The notes beneath the pieces were generated by a model. It was not told the DNA's origin. It did not search any database and saw only the letters and a list, made by a program, of their open reading frames with translations. Below are positions 36,024 through 45,550 of a stretch of DNA of 64,000 bases, piece after piece (positions within the stretch are counted from its first letter, which is position 1; the number at the start of each line of letters is the position of its first letter). The stretch is taken from positions 1 to 64,000 of the forward strand of contig CAKZOK010000072.1 of NCBI GenBank assembly GCA_937136415.1, given 5' to 3'. Both the position numbers and the translations under genes were made by a program. The DNA comes from an uncultured Cytophagales bacterium (GTDB lineage: Bacteria; Bacteroidota; Bacteroidia; Cytophagales; Bernardetiaceae).

Positions 36024-37928
36024 CTATCTCATCAATTTTATCATTTCGGTAAAAATATGTTTTCGTTTTCGTTGGTCAGTAGCGACTATTTTGAGTGTAT
36101 ATTCTCCAGAAGGCGCAAAACCATTTTTATACCTTCCGTCCCAACGCTGATTTATATCATTGGTTTGGAAAACAGTTTCTCCCCATTTATTAAAAATCAT
36201 CATTTCGAACTCTGTTATAAACCTACTTTGCACTCCATAGGTATCATTTAGATTATCGCCATTGGGTGTAAAAACATTAGGGAAATTGATAAAAGAACGA
36301 AAATCAATACGAACAGTATTCGAATATGTAATAGTATCTGCCAAATCAGCAACAACTCTAACATAAATGGTTTGTTTTTCTTGCTCTTGAATATTTATGG
36401 AGTAAATACCTGTACTTGAAATATTTTGAGTAGAAAATGGTTCTTTATTTAATGTATCTGTTTGTTCTAAGACATAATTTGATGTTTCGACTCCCTGCAA
36501 AGCCGTCCAATTTAGGGTAATAATTCCTTGTTTTTCAATCGGATTTCCTTCATAATTTAATAAAATAGGGCAAATAAATCCACTAAATTCAGAGTTAAGT
36601 TTGCAAGAGCTTATATATGAAATAGCATAACAATAGGGCGATAAATTAATGTTTACTTCTTTATCTTCAAACTCTGTTGAGGAAGCTTCTAAATTATATT
36701 TTCTTTCATTTCCTTCTTTATCATTTCGAATAAAATTTAATTGATTGATAGAATCTGCTTCTATTCCATTAGGATAATTCCATTTCAAAATAACTTGATT
36801 TGTAGGACTAAAAGCTACATACACATCTGACACAGGAGGAGGAGGGAGGTTTGATTGTGCTAAAGCGCATTTTTCTACACTCACCAATTTTAGCCCCGAA
36901 GCATATTCAATTTCTACTTGATAACAATAAGTAACCTGACAAGCAACAGCTTCATCTTTGAAGTAAGTAGTCGAAATATCATTGGTTTGATAGACAGGTT
37001 CTCCATTTCTCAAAATGGTATATTTTACAAAATTTGTGGTGGCTAGTTCTTTACTTTGTTCCCAATTTATATCAATATAATTATTTTGAGTTTGAGCTGT
37101 TATGCTTGGCAGGTAAGCTAAAGATGAAATTTGAGTTTCGCTTTGACATTCATCTTTTACCGAAATACGATACAGACCATCTGTTGAGATATTATTAACC
37201 AAAGAAGTCGTCGTATTTTCGGGAAGAGTGGCAATATTTTCAAAGCCATTTGATGTCATTATTTCTAGTTTATGAGGCAAACTTGTGTTGAGTGTATAGT
37301 CTATTTGTGCCGTTCCGTCTGGAAACCCTTCTAAACGATTTATAGATGCTGGCACGAGTTGTCCGACAGGTTTTATTGCTCTTTCGGTGGCTATACAATT
37401 TTCAGAATCATCATCAAAAAGCCCTCTTACGGTAATTAAATATTCATTTTCGGTTGAATAAGTATGCTCTACCGAACCATTGTCCTCTGTTTGGGCAAAT
37501 GTATTATCTCCAAAATCAATCTTATAAGCATCATAATAAAAATCTTGAATATTTACTTTAGCTCTTCTACCTACACAACGAATAATTTGAAAATCAACAG
37601 GTTCACGAGAAAGGACTTGTATAATATTTGTTTTTTTTACAGAACCTCCTCCACTAATAAACTGTGTAACCGAATAAATACCGGGCATATTGAATGTAAA
37701 AGTTCCACTTTGTTGGACAGGTTCATCTCCAAATTTGTAGGTAATTCTGCTTGCATCAGCACCAGAATTATCATTTGCAACTACTGTAAAAGGCACACAC
37801 CCTTTTGTACTTTCAAGTGTAAAATCTGCCTGTTGGGCAATTATATTTTTTGGAAAAAAAACAAAGAGAATAAATAAAATTAAACTAAATTGAGGTTTGG
37901 ATAAAAGAGAATATGTATTTTTTGACAT
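36024..37928 (-). CDS. T9SS type B sorted surface protein (paralogue 1)
   Basis: I start at the ATG at 37928 (MSKNTYSLL..., 634 residues), since 13 extra upstream residues do not look like a signal peptide. The signal peptide ends at FFPKNIIAQQ. Domains: a PKD-like N-terminal region (about 35-120, GCVPFTVVANDNSGADASRITYKFGD), beta-sandwich repeats of fibronectin/Ig type (about 180-540, including YCYQVEIEYASGL and YCYAISYISSC), and a C-terminal gliding-motility-type (CHU_C/type B) sorting domain: FPNVFTPNGDNLNDTYGV, FEMMIFNKWGETVFQTND, RWDGRYKNG, GEYTLKIVATDQRKRK. It is a tandem paralogue of the next gene upstream. The protein is probably displayed on the surface or released; no enzymatic motif. 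Confidence 0.9.
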   Translation of the reverse strand: MSKNTYSLLSKPQFSLILFILFVFFPKNIIAQQADFTLESTKGCVPFTVVANDNSGADASRITYKFGDEPVQQSGTFTFNMPGIYSVTQFISGGGSVKKTNIIQVLSREPVDFQIIRCVGRRAKVNIQDFYYDAYKIDFGDNTFAQTEDNGSVEHTYSTENEYLITVRGLFDDDSENCIATERAIKPVGQLVPASINRLEGFPDGTAQIDYTLNTSLPHKLEIMTSNGFENIATLPENTTTSLVNNISTDGLYRISVKDECQSETQISSLAYLPSITAQTQNNYIDINWEQSKELATTNFVKYTILRNGEPVYQTNDISTTYFKDEAVACQVTYCYQVEIEYASGLKLVSVEKCALAQSNLPPPPVSDVYVAFSPTNQVILKWNYPNGIEADSINQLNFIRNDKEGNERKYNLEASSTEFEDKEVNINLSPYCYAISYISSCKLNSEFSGFICPILLNYEGNPIEKQGIITLNWTALQGVETSNYVLEQTDTLNKEPFSTQNISSTGIYSINIQEQEKQTIYVRVVADLADTITYSNTVRIDFRSFINFPNVFTPNGDNLNDTYGVQSRFITEFEMMIFNKWGETVFQTNDINQRWDGRYKNGFAPSGEYTLKIVATDQRKRKHIFTEMIKLMR

Positions 37929-37961
37929 TATATTTTTCGTTAGTAAAAAATAACAGGTCAT

Positions 37962-38099
37962 CTTCATAAAAAACCTGCATCTATTTTTGTGTGTTCGTTT
38001 CCTCAGAATCGAACTTTTACACTTCCTTAGAAGCGTCGTTTATACAAATATTACGCCTCTCAAGAAGCATTTTGTTCAGTTCTGAGAAACTAAATACAT
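37962..38099. repeat. dispersed intergenic repeat, copy A
   Basis: This stretch matches 50559-50672 in the same orientation: both begin TTCATAAAAAACCTGCATCT (one A more in the second copy), continue through TTTGTGT(G/A)TTCGTTTC, TTTATACAAA, ACGCCTCTCA(A/G)GAAGCATTTT, and end near AGTTCTGA. Copy A has about 24 extra bases in the middle. It lies between the two tandem T9SS type B genes. Confidence 0.8.
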
Positions 38100-38109
38100 T
38101 AATTTATTT

Positions 38110-40023
38110 TTACCTCATCAATTTTATCATTTCGGTAAGAATATATTTTCTATTTCGTTGGTCAGTAGCTACTATTTTGAGTGTATATTCTCCAGAAGGC
38201 GCAAACCCATTTTTATATCTTCCGTCCCAACGCTGATTTATATCATTTGTTTGAAAAATTCCTTCCCCCCATTTATTAAAAATCATCATTTCAAATTCAG
38301 TTATAAATTTGCTATCCACTCCATAAGTATCATTTAGATTATCTCCATTGGGCGTAAAAGCATTTGCAAAATTAATAAAAGATTTCAAATCAATACGAAT
38401 TGGATTAGAATAAGTAACCGAGTCGCCCAAATTTGCACGTATTCTGATATAACTGGTCTGATGTTCTTGGTTTTCAATATCTATTGTATAAGTTCCTGTA
38501 CTAGAAACAGTTTGTGTATTGAAAGGTTCTTTTCCTATTGAGTCGGTTTGTTCGAAGGTATAATTACTGGTTGGTTCTCCTTGGAAAGCTGTCCAATCAA
38601 AATAAAGACTTCCTTGTTTTTCGCTTGTATTTCCTTCCATTTTTAATATAATTGGACAAATAAAAGGGCTTGCTTGAGAAGTCAAATCACAGGCATTTGT
38701 ATAAGAAATAGAATAACAATAAGGCACTTCATTTATATTAACAGCTCTATCTTCAAACGATGAATCGGCTGAATTTATCGTATATTTTTTCTCAATTCCT
38801 TGTTCGTTTTTTCGTGTAATTTTAGCTCCTGTAATGACTGCTCCCAACAAGCCAACAGGATAAGACCACGAAAAAATAACCTGCCCAGTGGGAGTAAAAC
38901 TAGCATAAACATCAAAAACAGGAGGTGGTAATGTAGTCGATGCAGCCAAAATACAACGTTTTGGGCTAATAATTTTTAAACCCGAGGCAAATTGAGTTTC
39001 TAGTTGATAACAATATGTAACCTTACAAACCACAGCTTCGTCAGAAATACCATTAATAACAACATTAGTTGTATCATAAATTTCATTTCCATCTTTGAAA
39101 AGATTGTATTTTACAAATTCGGCATCATCAATTCCTGCTGCTGTATTCCAAGCTATATCAATATAATTTTCTTCCCCTCTCAAAATAATATCAGAAACAT
39201 AAAAAAGTTCTGAACTCTCTATTTGGTTCGAACAAATATCTTCTACCGAAATTCGATATAGAGCATTAGGCAAAGCATCTTGAATTATAAAACTTGTGGA
39301 CGTTGATGGAATACTATCTATTTTTTCAAAGCTATTTCCTCTTTTTATTTCTAATTTGTGAGGCAAATCTGTTTGTAATGTATAATCTATTTTTGCATTT
39401 CCATTTTCAAAAAACTCAAAACGAGTTATTTGAGCAGGCAAGAGTGCGCCCACAGGCTGTATTATTTGGCTACTTGGCGTACAGTTTTCAGCACCTCCCT
39501 GAAAAAGCCCTCTTACTGTTATGGTAAAATTGGTTGAAGAATTATAAGTATGCTCTGCCGACTGATTAGCTCCTATGATAATTGATTGATTATCACCAAA
39601 ATCAATTTTGTAAGAGTCATAATATTCTTCATTTATCTGTACTTTTACTTTATTGTCGGCGCAACGAAGGAGTGTAAAATCGACAGTTTTTGGCTCAAAA
39701 ACTTCAATAATATTTTCTCTTCTGACCGAATCACCTCCTGTTCCTCCTGTATTTATGAGTTGAGAAATAGAATAAATACCTGCCTCTTGAAATGTAAAAA
39801 TTGTTTCACGCTGCACTGGCGCACCACCAAAACGATAAAAGACTAAATTTGGGTCTGCTTGCGAACAATCTGTAACACTGACTGTCAAGGGCGCACAACC
39901 TTTTATATTAGATACATCAAAACAAGGATTTTGTGCTAAAATATTTTGTTGATAAAGAAATGAAAAAATGATAAATAATAATGTAAAACCAAAAGGCAAG
40001 TGTCTTTTATTTTTTAAATCCAT
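38110..40023 (-). CDS. T9SS type B sorted surface protein (paralogue 2)
   Basis: A 637-residue exported protein with the same layout as its downstream neighbour: signal peptide (FGFTLLFIIFSFLYQQNILAQ), PKD-like N-terminal domain (GCAPLTVSVTDCSQADPNLVFYRFGG), repeated beta-sandwich modules, and the type B sorting domain FANAFTPNGDNLNDTYGV ... GEYTLKIVATDQRNRK. The last 90 codons of the two genes are far more alike at DNA level than the rest, with long identical runs such as those around 36087-36140 and 38175-38230. This suggests a tandem duplication kept similar at its 3' end by gene conversion or strong selection on the sorting signal. A DUF1272 gene lies upstream on the same strand. Confidence 0.9.
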   Translation of the reverse strand: MDLKNKRHLPFGFTLLFIIFSFLYQQNILAQNPCFDVSNIKGCAPLTVSVTDCSQADPNLVFYRFGGAPVQRETIFTFQEAGIYSISQLINTGGTGGDSVRRENIIEVFEPKTVDFTLLRCADNKVKVQINEEYYDSYKIDFGDNQSIIIGANQSAEHTYNSSTNFTITVRGLFQGGAENCTPSSQIIQPVGALLPAQITRFEFFENGNAKIDYTLQTDLPHKLEIKRGNSFEKIDSIPSTSTSFIIQDALPNALYRISVEDICSNQIESSELFYVSDIILRGEENYIDIAWNTAAGIDDAEFVKYNLFKDGNEIYDTTNVVINGISDEAVVCKVTYCYQLETQFASGLKIISPKRCILAASTTLPPPVFDVYASFTPTGQVIFSWSYPVGLLGAVITGAKITRKNEQGIEKKYTINSADSSFEDRAVNINEVPYCYSISYTNACDLTSQASPFICPIILKMEGNTSEKQGSLYFDWTAFQGEPTSNYTFEQTDSIGKEPFNTQTVSSTGTYTIDIENQEHQTSYIRIRANLGDSVTYSNPIRIDLKSFINFANAFTPNGDNLNDTYGVDSKFITEFEMMIFNKWGEGIFQTNDINQRWDGRYKNGFAPSGEYTLKIVATDQRNRKYILTEMIKLMR

Positions 40024-40167
40024 ATTTTTATAAAAAATGTTTATAGCGAATTAATGATAGTTTGGTATAATTGAGTTTGGATATAAAACGAAAATAATTA
40101 TGATATGAATACACAAGAGAAAGTAAAAGCAAAAAATAATTATTTTTTTTGAAATAGAAACTACCTT

Positions 40168-40458
40168 CTATCTTTCTCTTGGTGGAGTATCTTTATTTTT
40201 TTGACGAAGAGGCAAAAACTCCGACATTTGTACTGGTTTGACGGTTTTTGTGATTTGCATAGGGTGTTTTGTGATATATTGTTTGGGGCGTGTTGGTCTT
40301 TTTTCGAATCCACCTCCACAATTTGGACAAACATTGAATAGAATTTTTTGTACACAATCTATACAAAATGTGCATTCGTAGGCACAAATCATTGCCTCAT
40401 TACTTTCATTGGGCAATGATTTATCACAATTTTCACAAGAAGGACGGAGCTGTAACAT
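40168..40458 (-). CDS. DUF1272 zinc-ribbon-like protein
   Basis: A 96-residue protein. Eight cysteines (C8, C11, C25, C29, C32, C35, C44, C47) in the pattern LRPSCENCDKSLPNES-x-EAMICAYECTFC-x2-C-x8-CPNCGGG are the complete DUF1272 signature, expected to bind two zinc ions. The segment after residue 55 (RPKQYITKH...) is a basic, proline-rich tail. No function is established. It sits between the tail-fibre-like gene and the T9SS type B genes, all leftward, with gaps of 66 and 144 bases. Confidence 0.93.
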   Translation of the reverse strand: MLQLRPSCENCDKSLPNESNEAMICAYECTFCIDCVQKILFNVCPNCGGGFEKRPTRPKQYITKHPMQITKTVKPVQMSEFLPLRQKNKDTPPRER

Positions 40459-40524
40459 GGTTTATAAGAGTGATGATAAATATTTTTTTTTGTGTATTTT
40501 TTTTTGTAAAAATATAAACTAGAT

Positions 40525-43500
40525 TTATTCTTCTTCTTTTAGAGAAGCTGTTTTTGTTATGTTTTCGGTTTTGTCTGATAAAGTATCAACCAAAGCTAAT
40601 AATTGTTTTTCCAAGGCTTCTACTTTTTGAGCTAAAGCCGAATTAGAATTTTTGTTTTCTTGAAGACTAGCCACAATTTCTTTCAATTCTGAAATCTGAT
40701 TTTTGAGATTTTCAAGTTCTGTTTTTTGTGTCTTTAGTTCCTCTTTTTGATTGTCTATGATAGTTTGTTGTTCTTTTGTAGCTTCTATCAAAACAGGAAT
40801 TAAATCGGTATAATATACTGATTTAAAGCCTTTATCATCTGTACGGACAAGTGTTGGGAATATTTCTTCAACCTCTTGAGCAATTACTCCAAACTGTAAA
40901 CGTTCTCCTCTCATTTCTTTATTTTTCCAATAATATTGCGTTCCACGAAGAGATAATATGCTAGAAAGAGAATTGTTGAGTGTAGTTATATTTTCTTTAT
41001 ATCGAATATCACTCGGAAAGGCATTATTTGTTGTTGTTCCTGCGACATTCAAATCTCCACTAATATTTGTATTTCCATTATTTTCTACAAAGAATCTATC
41101 TATGGTATTCTCTTGTAATGTCAGTATTCTTTGCGCACCTGTTATACTTGTTGAGTTTATAGAAAGTGCAGAAGCATTTTGTTCTCCACCATTTATACGT
41201 ACTGTATTTTCAGTTGCAAGGTCATTATTTTCATTGATAAGCACTACTGGATTTGTAGTTGCACTATTACCAGTTCTCACAAAAAAAGCAGCTTTGGCTT
41301 TTTCTACTGATGTAGCCTCTAGGCTTGTCGAACCAGAAGATTCATCTAACCCTGTTACAGATAGGGCATTATTTGCAGTTGCATTTCCATTATCTTCTGC
41401 TCTAACATTTAGTTTTCCATTTCCTACATTAGCTCCTATATATACATTTCCTGTGTTGGGTTGAATGTTTACATTGCCATTTGTAGCACCTGTTCCTGCT
41501 TCAATCGTAATATTTCCTCCATTTGTAAAACCATTACCTGCAGCTAAATCTATATCTCCACCATTAGAGCCTGATGCTGATGCTACTCCTCCTTTTATTT
41601 GTATATCTCCACCATTAGAATTTAATGCTAATCCTTCTCCTCCTTTTATAATTACATCACCCCCTCTACTTGGAGAATCTCCATCTCCTCCTTCAAGTAA
41701 CAATTCAGCTCCTTGCACATCTGTTCTAAAATCTTGTGCTTTCATATTTATAGAACCTCCATTAGGCATTATACCTGTATTATTTATTCCTAAATTTATA
41801 TTCAAATCAAACTTGTCTGTATTTGTCTTTTTGATAGAGAATAATTCACTGGCTGCATCTTTAATAAAGAAATTATCTGTATTTATAATAGAAAAATCAT
41901 TTGTATTTCCATCAATAGTAACATTATTGGTAAGTGTACCCCCTAAACTTACTATTCCTGTACTTTCAGTTAATCCATCTTGAAATGTATAACTACTGGC
42001 TGCACTATTCAGTTGAATACCTCCCCAAAATAAATTACCACCACTGTTGTATAAAGTATTAGTAGTTGGGGCTGGTAATGTTGGTAAACTAGGTAGCTCC
42101 AACCAACCATTTAATGCTAATCTTGAATCTAGGGAAGTGTTATCCCCTACTTCTATATTTCCACCATCTTTTTGAAGAAAGACAGCCCCTTTAGTACCTG
42201 TTGGTGCATTTCCTCCATTCAGAACAGCATTTCCTCCTCTGTTAGCATCTCCAGAACCACCTTCAAGCAAAAATGTAGCTGCTTCGAATAAATTACCATC
42301 ATCAAAATTTTGTGCCTTTAGGTTTATATCGCCTCCTTGAGCTATAGCACCAGAAATAACAACAGTCTTCATATCAAGAGAGAAATCATTTACTCCTTCT
42401 GAACCTCTATCCAAACTCAATATCTGATTAGCACTAGCATCTTCAATAATGAAAGCTGCATTATTTGCATCTGCATCTTCAAGGGTAATTATCATTTCAT
42501 CTTCTATTTCCACACCAATATTTAAAGCACTTATTTCTAAAAAGTTATCAGCATCAATGTTTATATTATCGTTTGATACGAAGGCTATCAAATCAGTGTT
42601 AGCTAATCTAAAATCAAAAGCAGCTCCATCAATAAGTGTATTTTGCAACAAACTTCCACCTAATCCTATTTTATCTGTTCCTGCGTCTGTTATTATTTCT
42701 AGCCCATTAATTGGCAAAACAGAAATCGTATTTGTACTAATATCAATTCCTGCTCCTGCTGTATAAGAAGAAACACCACTAAGCTGTGAAGCTACATAAT
42801 CTGTAATAGCTACACCTGTCATGATTTGGGCATCTGAAGGAGAAAAACTTAATACTTCGCTTTGTGTGATTACTTCATCAAAAGGATTTGTATTAAAGTC
42901 AAAAACTCCACTTACCTCAAGGTCATTACCTATTGTTGCATTATTAGCTACAATTAAATCTTGGTCTAAGGAAAGTGAAGAACCTATTTGCACAACACTA
43001 CTAGTAGATTCTATAAATACATCACCATCAGCTCTTATTTGTAAATCTCCTGTAAGAACAATATCAACATTACTTCCATCATCTGTAATCGAACTATCAA
43101 TTAATTCAGTTCCGTTCCAACGAGGTACAGCATTTGTATTTGTCATATTGACAGTTGGGTCTGTTTCTGCCACGATTGTACTTATATCTCTCCACTCCAC
43201 AACACCTATACTTCCATCAGAAACTATGACTTGATTATTAGGAGAAGCAGCTTGTGAAATATTAGTGGGTGTAATTACAGCATCAGCAATAGTAGGGTTT
43301 GGGTAAGTGCCTTCCAAATCTCCTCCTGCTGTGCCTGTAAGTGTCGCAGATGCTCTGTCCACCCACACAACTTGCCCATTTGCATCAGTAACTAGCATTT
43401 TGTTTTGTCCACCACTTGCCAAATCTATGGTTTGGATAGTTCCATTTATGATTTTGAGAGAAGTAATAGAATTATCTGAAACTGAATTTGCCGAATGTGC

Positions 43501-43911
43501 ATAAGGTACTGCCTGCAAGACCGTAATTGATGTAAGTGCATTTCCATTTACACTCACTCTCAAACCTAAAGATGGATTTTGAGAGAAAAAATTAGTAGCA
43601 AATGGGTTTTGAGTTCCCAAAACAACAGAGTACAAACCGTCTTGAACGTTTATAGTTTGTGTTTCTGTCCAATCAACAGTATTTGTAAGAGGATTAACCA
43701 GTTCGAAAATCATTGTTGTAGAACCCGAAAATGGTAGTCCTTCTTGCACTAATTTCCCTTGATAAGTAATCGTTGGAGGCAATGTTTGTGCTTGAAGTGC
43801 AGTTCCATAGCTTATTATTAATCCTACTATTAAAACAACTTTTAGTTTGTTTGAGTGTATTTTAAATATTGTTTTAAGAAAAAAAGAAGACAACAAGTTT
43901 AATTGATTCAT
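40525..43911 (-). CDS. secreted tail-fibre-like protein with S74 intramolecular chaperone domain
   Basis: An 1128-residue exported protein. The signal peptide is within residues 17-42 (VVLIVGLIISYGTALQAQ). An N-terminal beta domain (45-150: PTITYQGKLVQEGLPFSGS, QAVPYAHSANSV) is typical of Bacteroidota fibre proteins. A long repetitive stretch with many GG-D/N-I-x-I/L units (about 540-880, GGDIQIKGG, GGNITIEAG) is probably a beta-helix or triple beta-stalk. The C-terminus has PSDIRYKENITTLNNSLSSILSL...FGVIAQEVEEIFP...VYYTDLIPVLIEATKEQQ, the peptidase S74 intramolecular chaperone domain with its Ser-Asp and Lys residues, then a coiled coil (about 1045-1105). Such domains trimerise the fibre and then cut themselves off. 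Best guess: a trimeric cell-surface or released adhesin. Confidence 0.9.
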   Translation of the reverse strand: MNQLNLLSSFFLKTIFKIHSNKLKVVLIVGLIISYGTALQAQTLPPTITYQGKLVQEGLPFSGSTTMIFELVNPLTNTVDWTETQTINVQDGLYSVVLGTQNPFATNFFSQNPSLGLRVSVNGNALTSITVLQAVPYAHSANSVSDNSITSLKIINGTIQTIDLASGGQNKMLVTDANGQVVWVDRASATLTGTAGGDLEGTYPNPTIADAVITPTNISQAASPNNQVIVSDGSIGVVEWRDISTIVAETDPTVNMTNTNAVPRWNGTELIDSSITDDGSNVDIVLTGDLQIRADGDVFIESTSSVVQIGSSLSLDQDLIVANNATIGNDLEVSGVFDFNTNPFDEVITQSEVLSFSPSDAQIMTGVAITDYVASQLSGVSSYTAGAGIDISTNTISVLPINGLEIITDAGTDKIGLGGSLLQNTLIDGAAFDFRLANTDLIAFVSNDNINIDADNFLEISALNIGVEIEDEMIITLEDADANNAAFIIEDASANQILSLDRGSEGVNDFSLDMKTVVISGAIAQGGDINLKAQNFDDGNLFEAATFLLEGGSGDANRGGNAVLNGGNAPTGTKGAVFLQKDGGNIEVGDNTSLDSRLALNGWLELPSLPTLPAPTTNTLYNSGGNLFWGGIQLNSAASSYTFQDGLTESTGIVSLGGTLTNNVTIDGNTNDFSIINTDNFFIKDAASELFSIKKTNTDKFDLNINLGINNTGIMPNGGSINMKAQDFRTDVQGAELLLEGGDGDSPSRGGDVIIKGGEGLALNSNGGDIQIKGGVASASGSNGGDIDLAAGNGFTNGGNITIEAGTGATNGNVNIQPNTGNVYIGANVGNGKLNVRAEDNGNATANNALSVTGLDESSGSTSLEATSVEKAKAAFFVRTGNSATTNPVVLINENNDLATENTVRINGGEQNASALSINSTSITGAQRILTLQENTIDRFFVENNGNTNISGDLNVAGTTTNNAFPSDIRYKENITTLNNSLSSILSLRGTQYYWKNKEMRGERLQFGVIAQEVEEIFPTLVRTDDKGFKSVYYTDLIPVLIEATKEQQTIIDNQKEELKTQKTELENLKNQISELKEIVASLQENKNSNSALAQKVEALEKQLLALVDTLSDKTENITKTASLKEEE

Positions 43912-44052
43912 GATGATTATACTTAATGGTAATAAAATATTTAGTGCTTTGAGAGTATGCTAATTTAATCATTTTTTTGCTACTAATAAAATTAGGAACA
44001 CAAAAATAACAATGTACGACCGATAAATATTTTTACTATTCTTTTCCATAAA

Positions 44053-44086
44053 AAAAACCCTTGCCTACCCACTAAGCAAAGGTTTT
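44053..44086 (-). terminator. terminator of the sigma-factor operon
   Basis: AAAAACCCTTGC and GCAAAGGTTTT form an imperfect stem (one C-A mismatch) flanked by A/T runs, about 30-60 bases after the small partner gene on the minus strand. Confidence 0.6.
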
Positions 44087-44112
44087 GAGTTTTATTTTAT
44101 AGAAAGGTAATT

Positions 44113-44406
44113 CTAATTTTTAGAATAGTTCAATATTTTATCTACTATTTGATTTGATGGTTTTTGGCTTGTTTGGCAGTCGTCCATTTGTTTTTTTAGA
44201 TTTACTATTTCATAGAAAAACTGATTTAATTTTTCATTGGATTGAAGTAATTTTTCTACTCTTGAATTTTCTATTGAAGATGTTTCTTGATATACATAAC
44301 GGACAACCATATTTTGAAGATTCTGAAAATCAGTATCTTTATTTTTTGATGGTGTTGATACCGAACCAACTATTGAATTGAATTGAAATAGGATTGAATT
44401 TTTCAT
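44113..44406 (-). CDS. small protein encoded next to sigma factor
   Basis: A 97-residue soluble acidic/basic mixed protein without a signal peptide. The segment LQNMVVRYVYQETSSIENSRVEKLLQSNEKLNQFFYEIVNLKKQMD followed by KPSNQIVDKILNYSKN recalls a small protein family that I remember beside ECF sigma genes in Cytophagales; it has no named function to my knowledge. It lies 105 bases downstream of the sigma gene on the same strand and shares its terminator. A role as anti-sigma or accessory factor is inference from position only. Confidence 0.72.
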   Translation of the reverse strand: MKNSILFQFNSIVGSVSTPSKNKDTDFQNLQNMVVRYVYQETSSIENSRVEKLLQSNEKLNQFFYEIVNLKKQMDDCQTSQKPSNQIVDKILNYSKN

Positions 44407-44511
44407 ACACTTTTTCGCTTATATAGATAGAATAACTTATATTTTTGAGTTGTTCTGATAGCTCGTATTCAATTCTTTCAATCACTTAGTTTTGGTGACT
44501 CAACTCACAAG

Positions 44512-45213
44512 TTAGTGAGCAAGTTTGTTGATTTGATTATTCATCTCTTCACTTGCGTCCATAAGTTTTCTAAGATTGATAAGAGCATAACGCATTCTTC
44601 CAAGTGCAGTATTTATACTTACATGTGTTGCATCTGCAATTTCTTGAAAACTCATATTAAAATACTGACGCATAATCAATACTTCTCGTTGAGCATCTGG
44701 CAACTGACGTACATGTTTTTTCAAATTTTCACAAATTTCTTGCTCTATATGAGCTTCTTCAGAAGATTTTTGAGTAAATTCTATTGTATTAAAAACCGTA
44801 CTACCGTCTTCTACGGTAATGGTTGGATAGCGTTTTTGCTTTCTAAAATAATCTATGGCTAAATTATGAGCAATACGAGAAAGCCAAGGTAAAAATTTTC
44901 CTTCTTCATTATATTTGCCCAAACGAATTGTATCTACTACCTTTATAAAGGCTTCTTGCATCAAATCTTCAGCAATATAGGTATCCTTTACAATCGTAAT
45001 CAAAATAGTAAAAATTCTATTTTTATGACGATTCAATAAAACAGCAAAAGCATTTTGGCTGCCTGATTTGTAAAGCGTAATAAGCTGGCTATCACTTGAT
45101 TGCATCAAATTTTCTACATCAAGAGGAATGTTTTTTCTCTTTGTGCTTTTTTTGGTAGCTTTAGAATGTATAGCAGATTTTTTTTCTTTAGTTAAATTAC
45201 TTTTAGTTTGCAT
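44512..45213 (-). CDS. ECF-type RNA polymerase sigma factor
   Basis: A 233-residue sigma-70 family protein. A basic N-terminal extension of about 45 residues (KKSAIHSKATKKSTKRKN) precedes region 2 (QNAFAVLLNRHKNRIFTILITIVKDTYIAEDLMQEAFIKVVDTI, with the DLMQEAF core). Then come the LPWLSRIAHNLAIDYFRKQKR motif, a linker, and region 4 (LPDAQREVLIMRQYFNMSFQEIADATHVSINTALGRMRYALINLRK). No classical membrane anti-sigma gene is adjacent; instead a 97-residue soluble protein follows. The upstream region (45214-45550) holds CAAATATA at 45297-45304, a TAnnTTTG match on the minus strand, as its candidate promoter. Confidence 0.93.
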   Translation of the reverse strand: MQTKSNLTKEKKSAIHSKATKKSTKRKNIPLDVENLMQSSDSQLITLYKSGSQNAFAVLLNRHKNRIFTILITIVKDTYIAEDLMQEAFIKVVDTIRLGKYNEEGKFLPWLSRIAHNLAIDYFRKQKRYPTITVEDGSTVFNTIEFTQKSSEEAHIEQEICENLKKHVRQLPDAQREVLIMRQYFNMSFQEIADATHVSINTALGRMRYALINLRKLMDASEEMNNQINKLAH

Positions 45214-45296
45214 CTTCTTAACGTGGCTTAATGGTGGGTATTGCTTTAAAAAGAAGTACGAAGTGTACCGTGTCTGTAATAATTGATTGATATAGA

Positions 45297-45304
45297 CAAA
45301 TATA
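45297..45304 (-). promoter_or_regulatory. candidate promoter of sigma-factor gene
   Basis: The minus strand 45304-45297 reads TATATTTG (TAnnTTTG), about 85 bases before the sigma start codon. No convincing -33 element. The rest of the 337-base divergent region 45214-45550 is AT-rich, with no gene that I can see. Confidence 0.4.
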
Positions 45305-45550
45305 ACAACGTTTTATTAGAAATGAAAGTTACACAGTATTTTTTTTTAGAATGATTAAAAAAATGACTATCATTAATAATGCCAATTCATACTAACAGCA
45401 AGTTTACATCGGTAAACAAATGAATATTTTCGACGAATGAATCAAATTTGACGATTAATTTTTATAAAAAAATCAATTTAAGAACAAGTTTTTTTGTTAA
45501 AAAACAATCAATTTACACAAAAATAATACATACGTAATTTAAAAATAAAA

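Noticed and set aside
37991-38236. Rightward 81-codon frame between the T9SS type B genes
   Set aside because: Most of it is the dispersed repeat (copy A) and the rest is antisense to the conserved sorting domain.
40958-43504. Several long rightward frames opposite the tail-fibre-like gene
   Set aside because: Low-complexity Ser/Pro/Phe-rich translations caused by the repetitive Gly/Asn/Thr codons on the coding strand.
44154-44381. Rightward 75-codon frame opposite the small sigma-partner gene
   Set aside because: The leftward frame has better composition, a plausible family and operon context.
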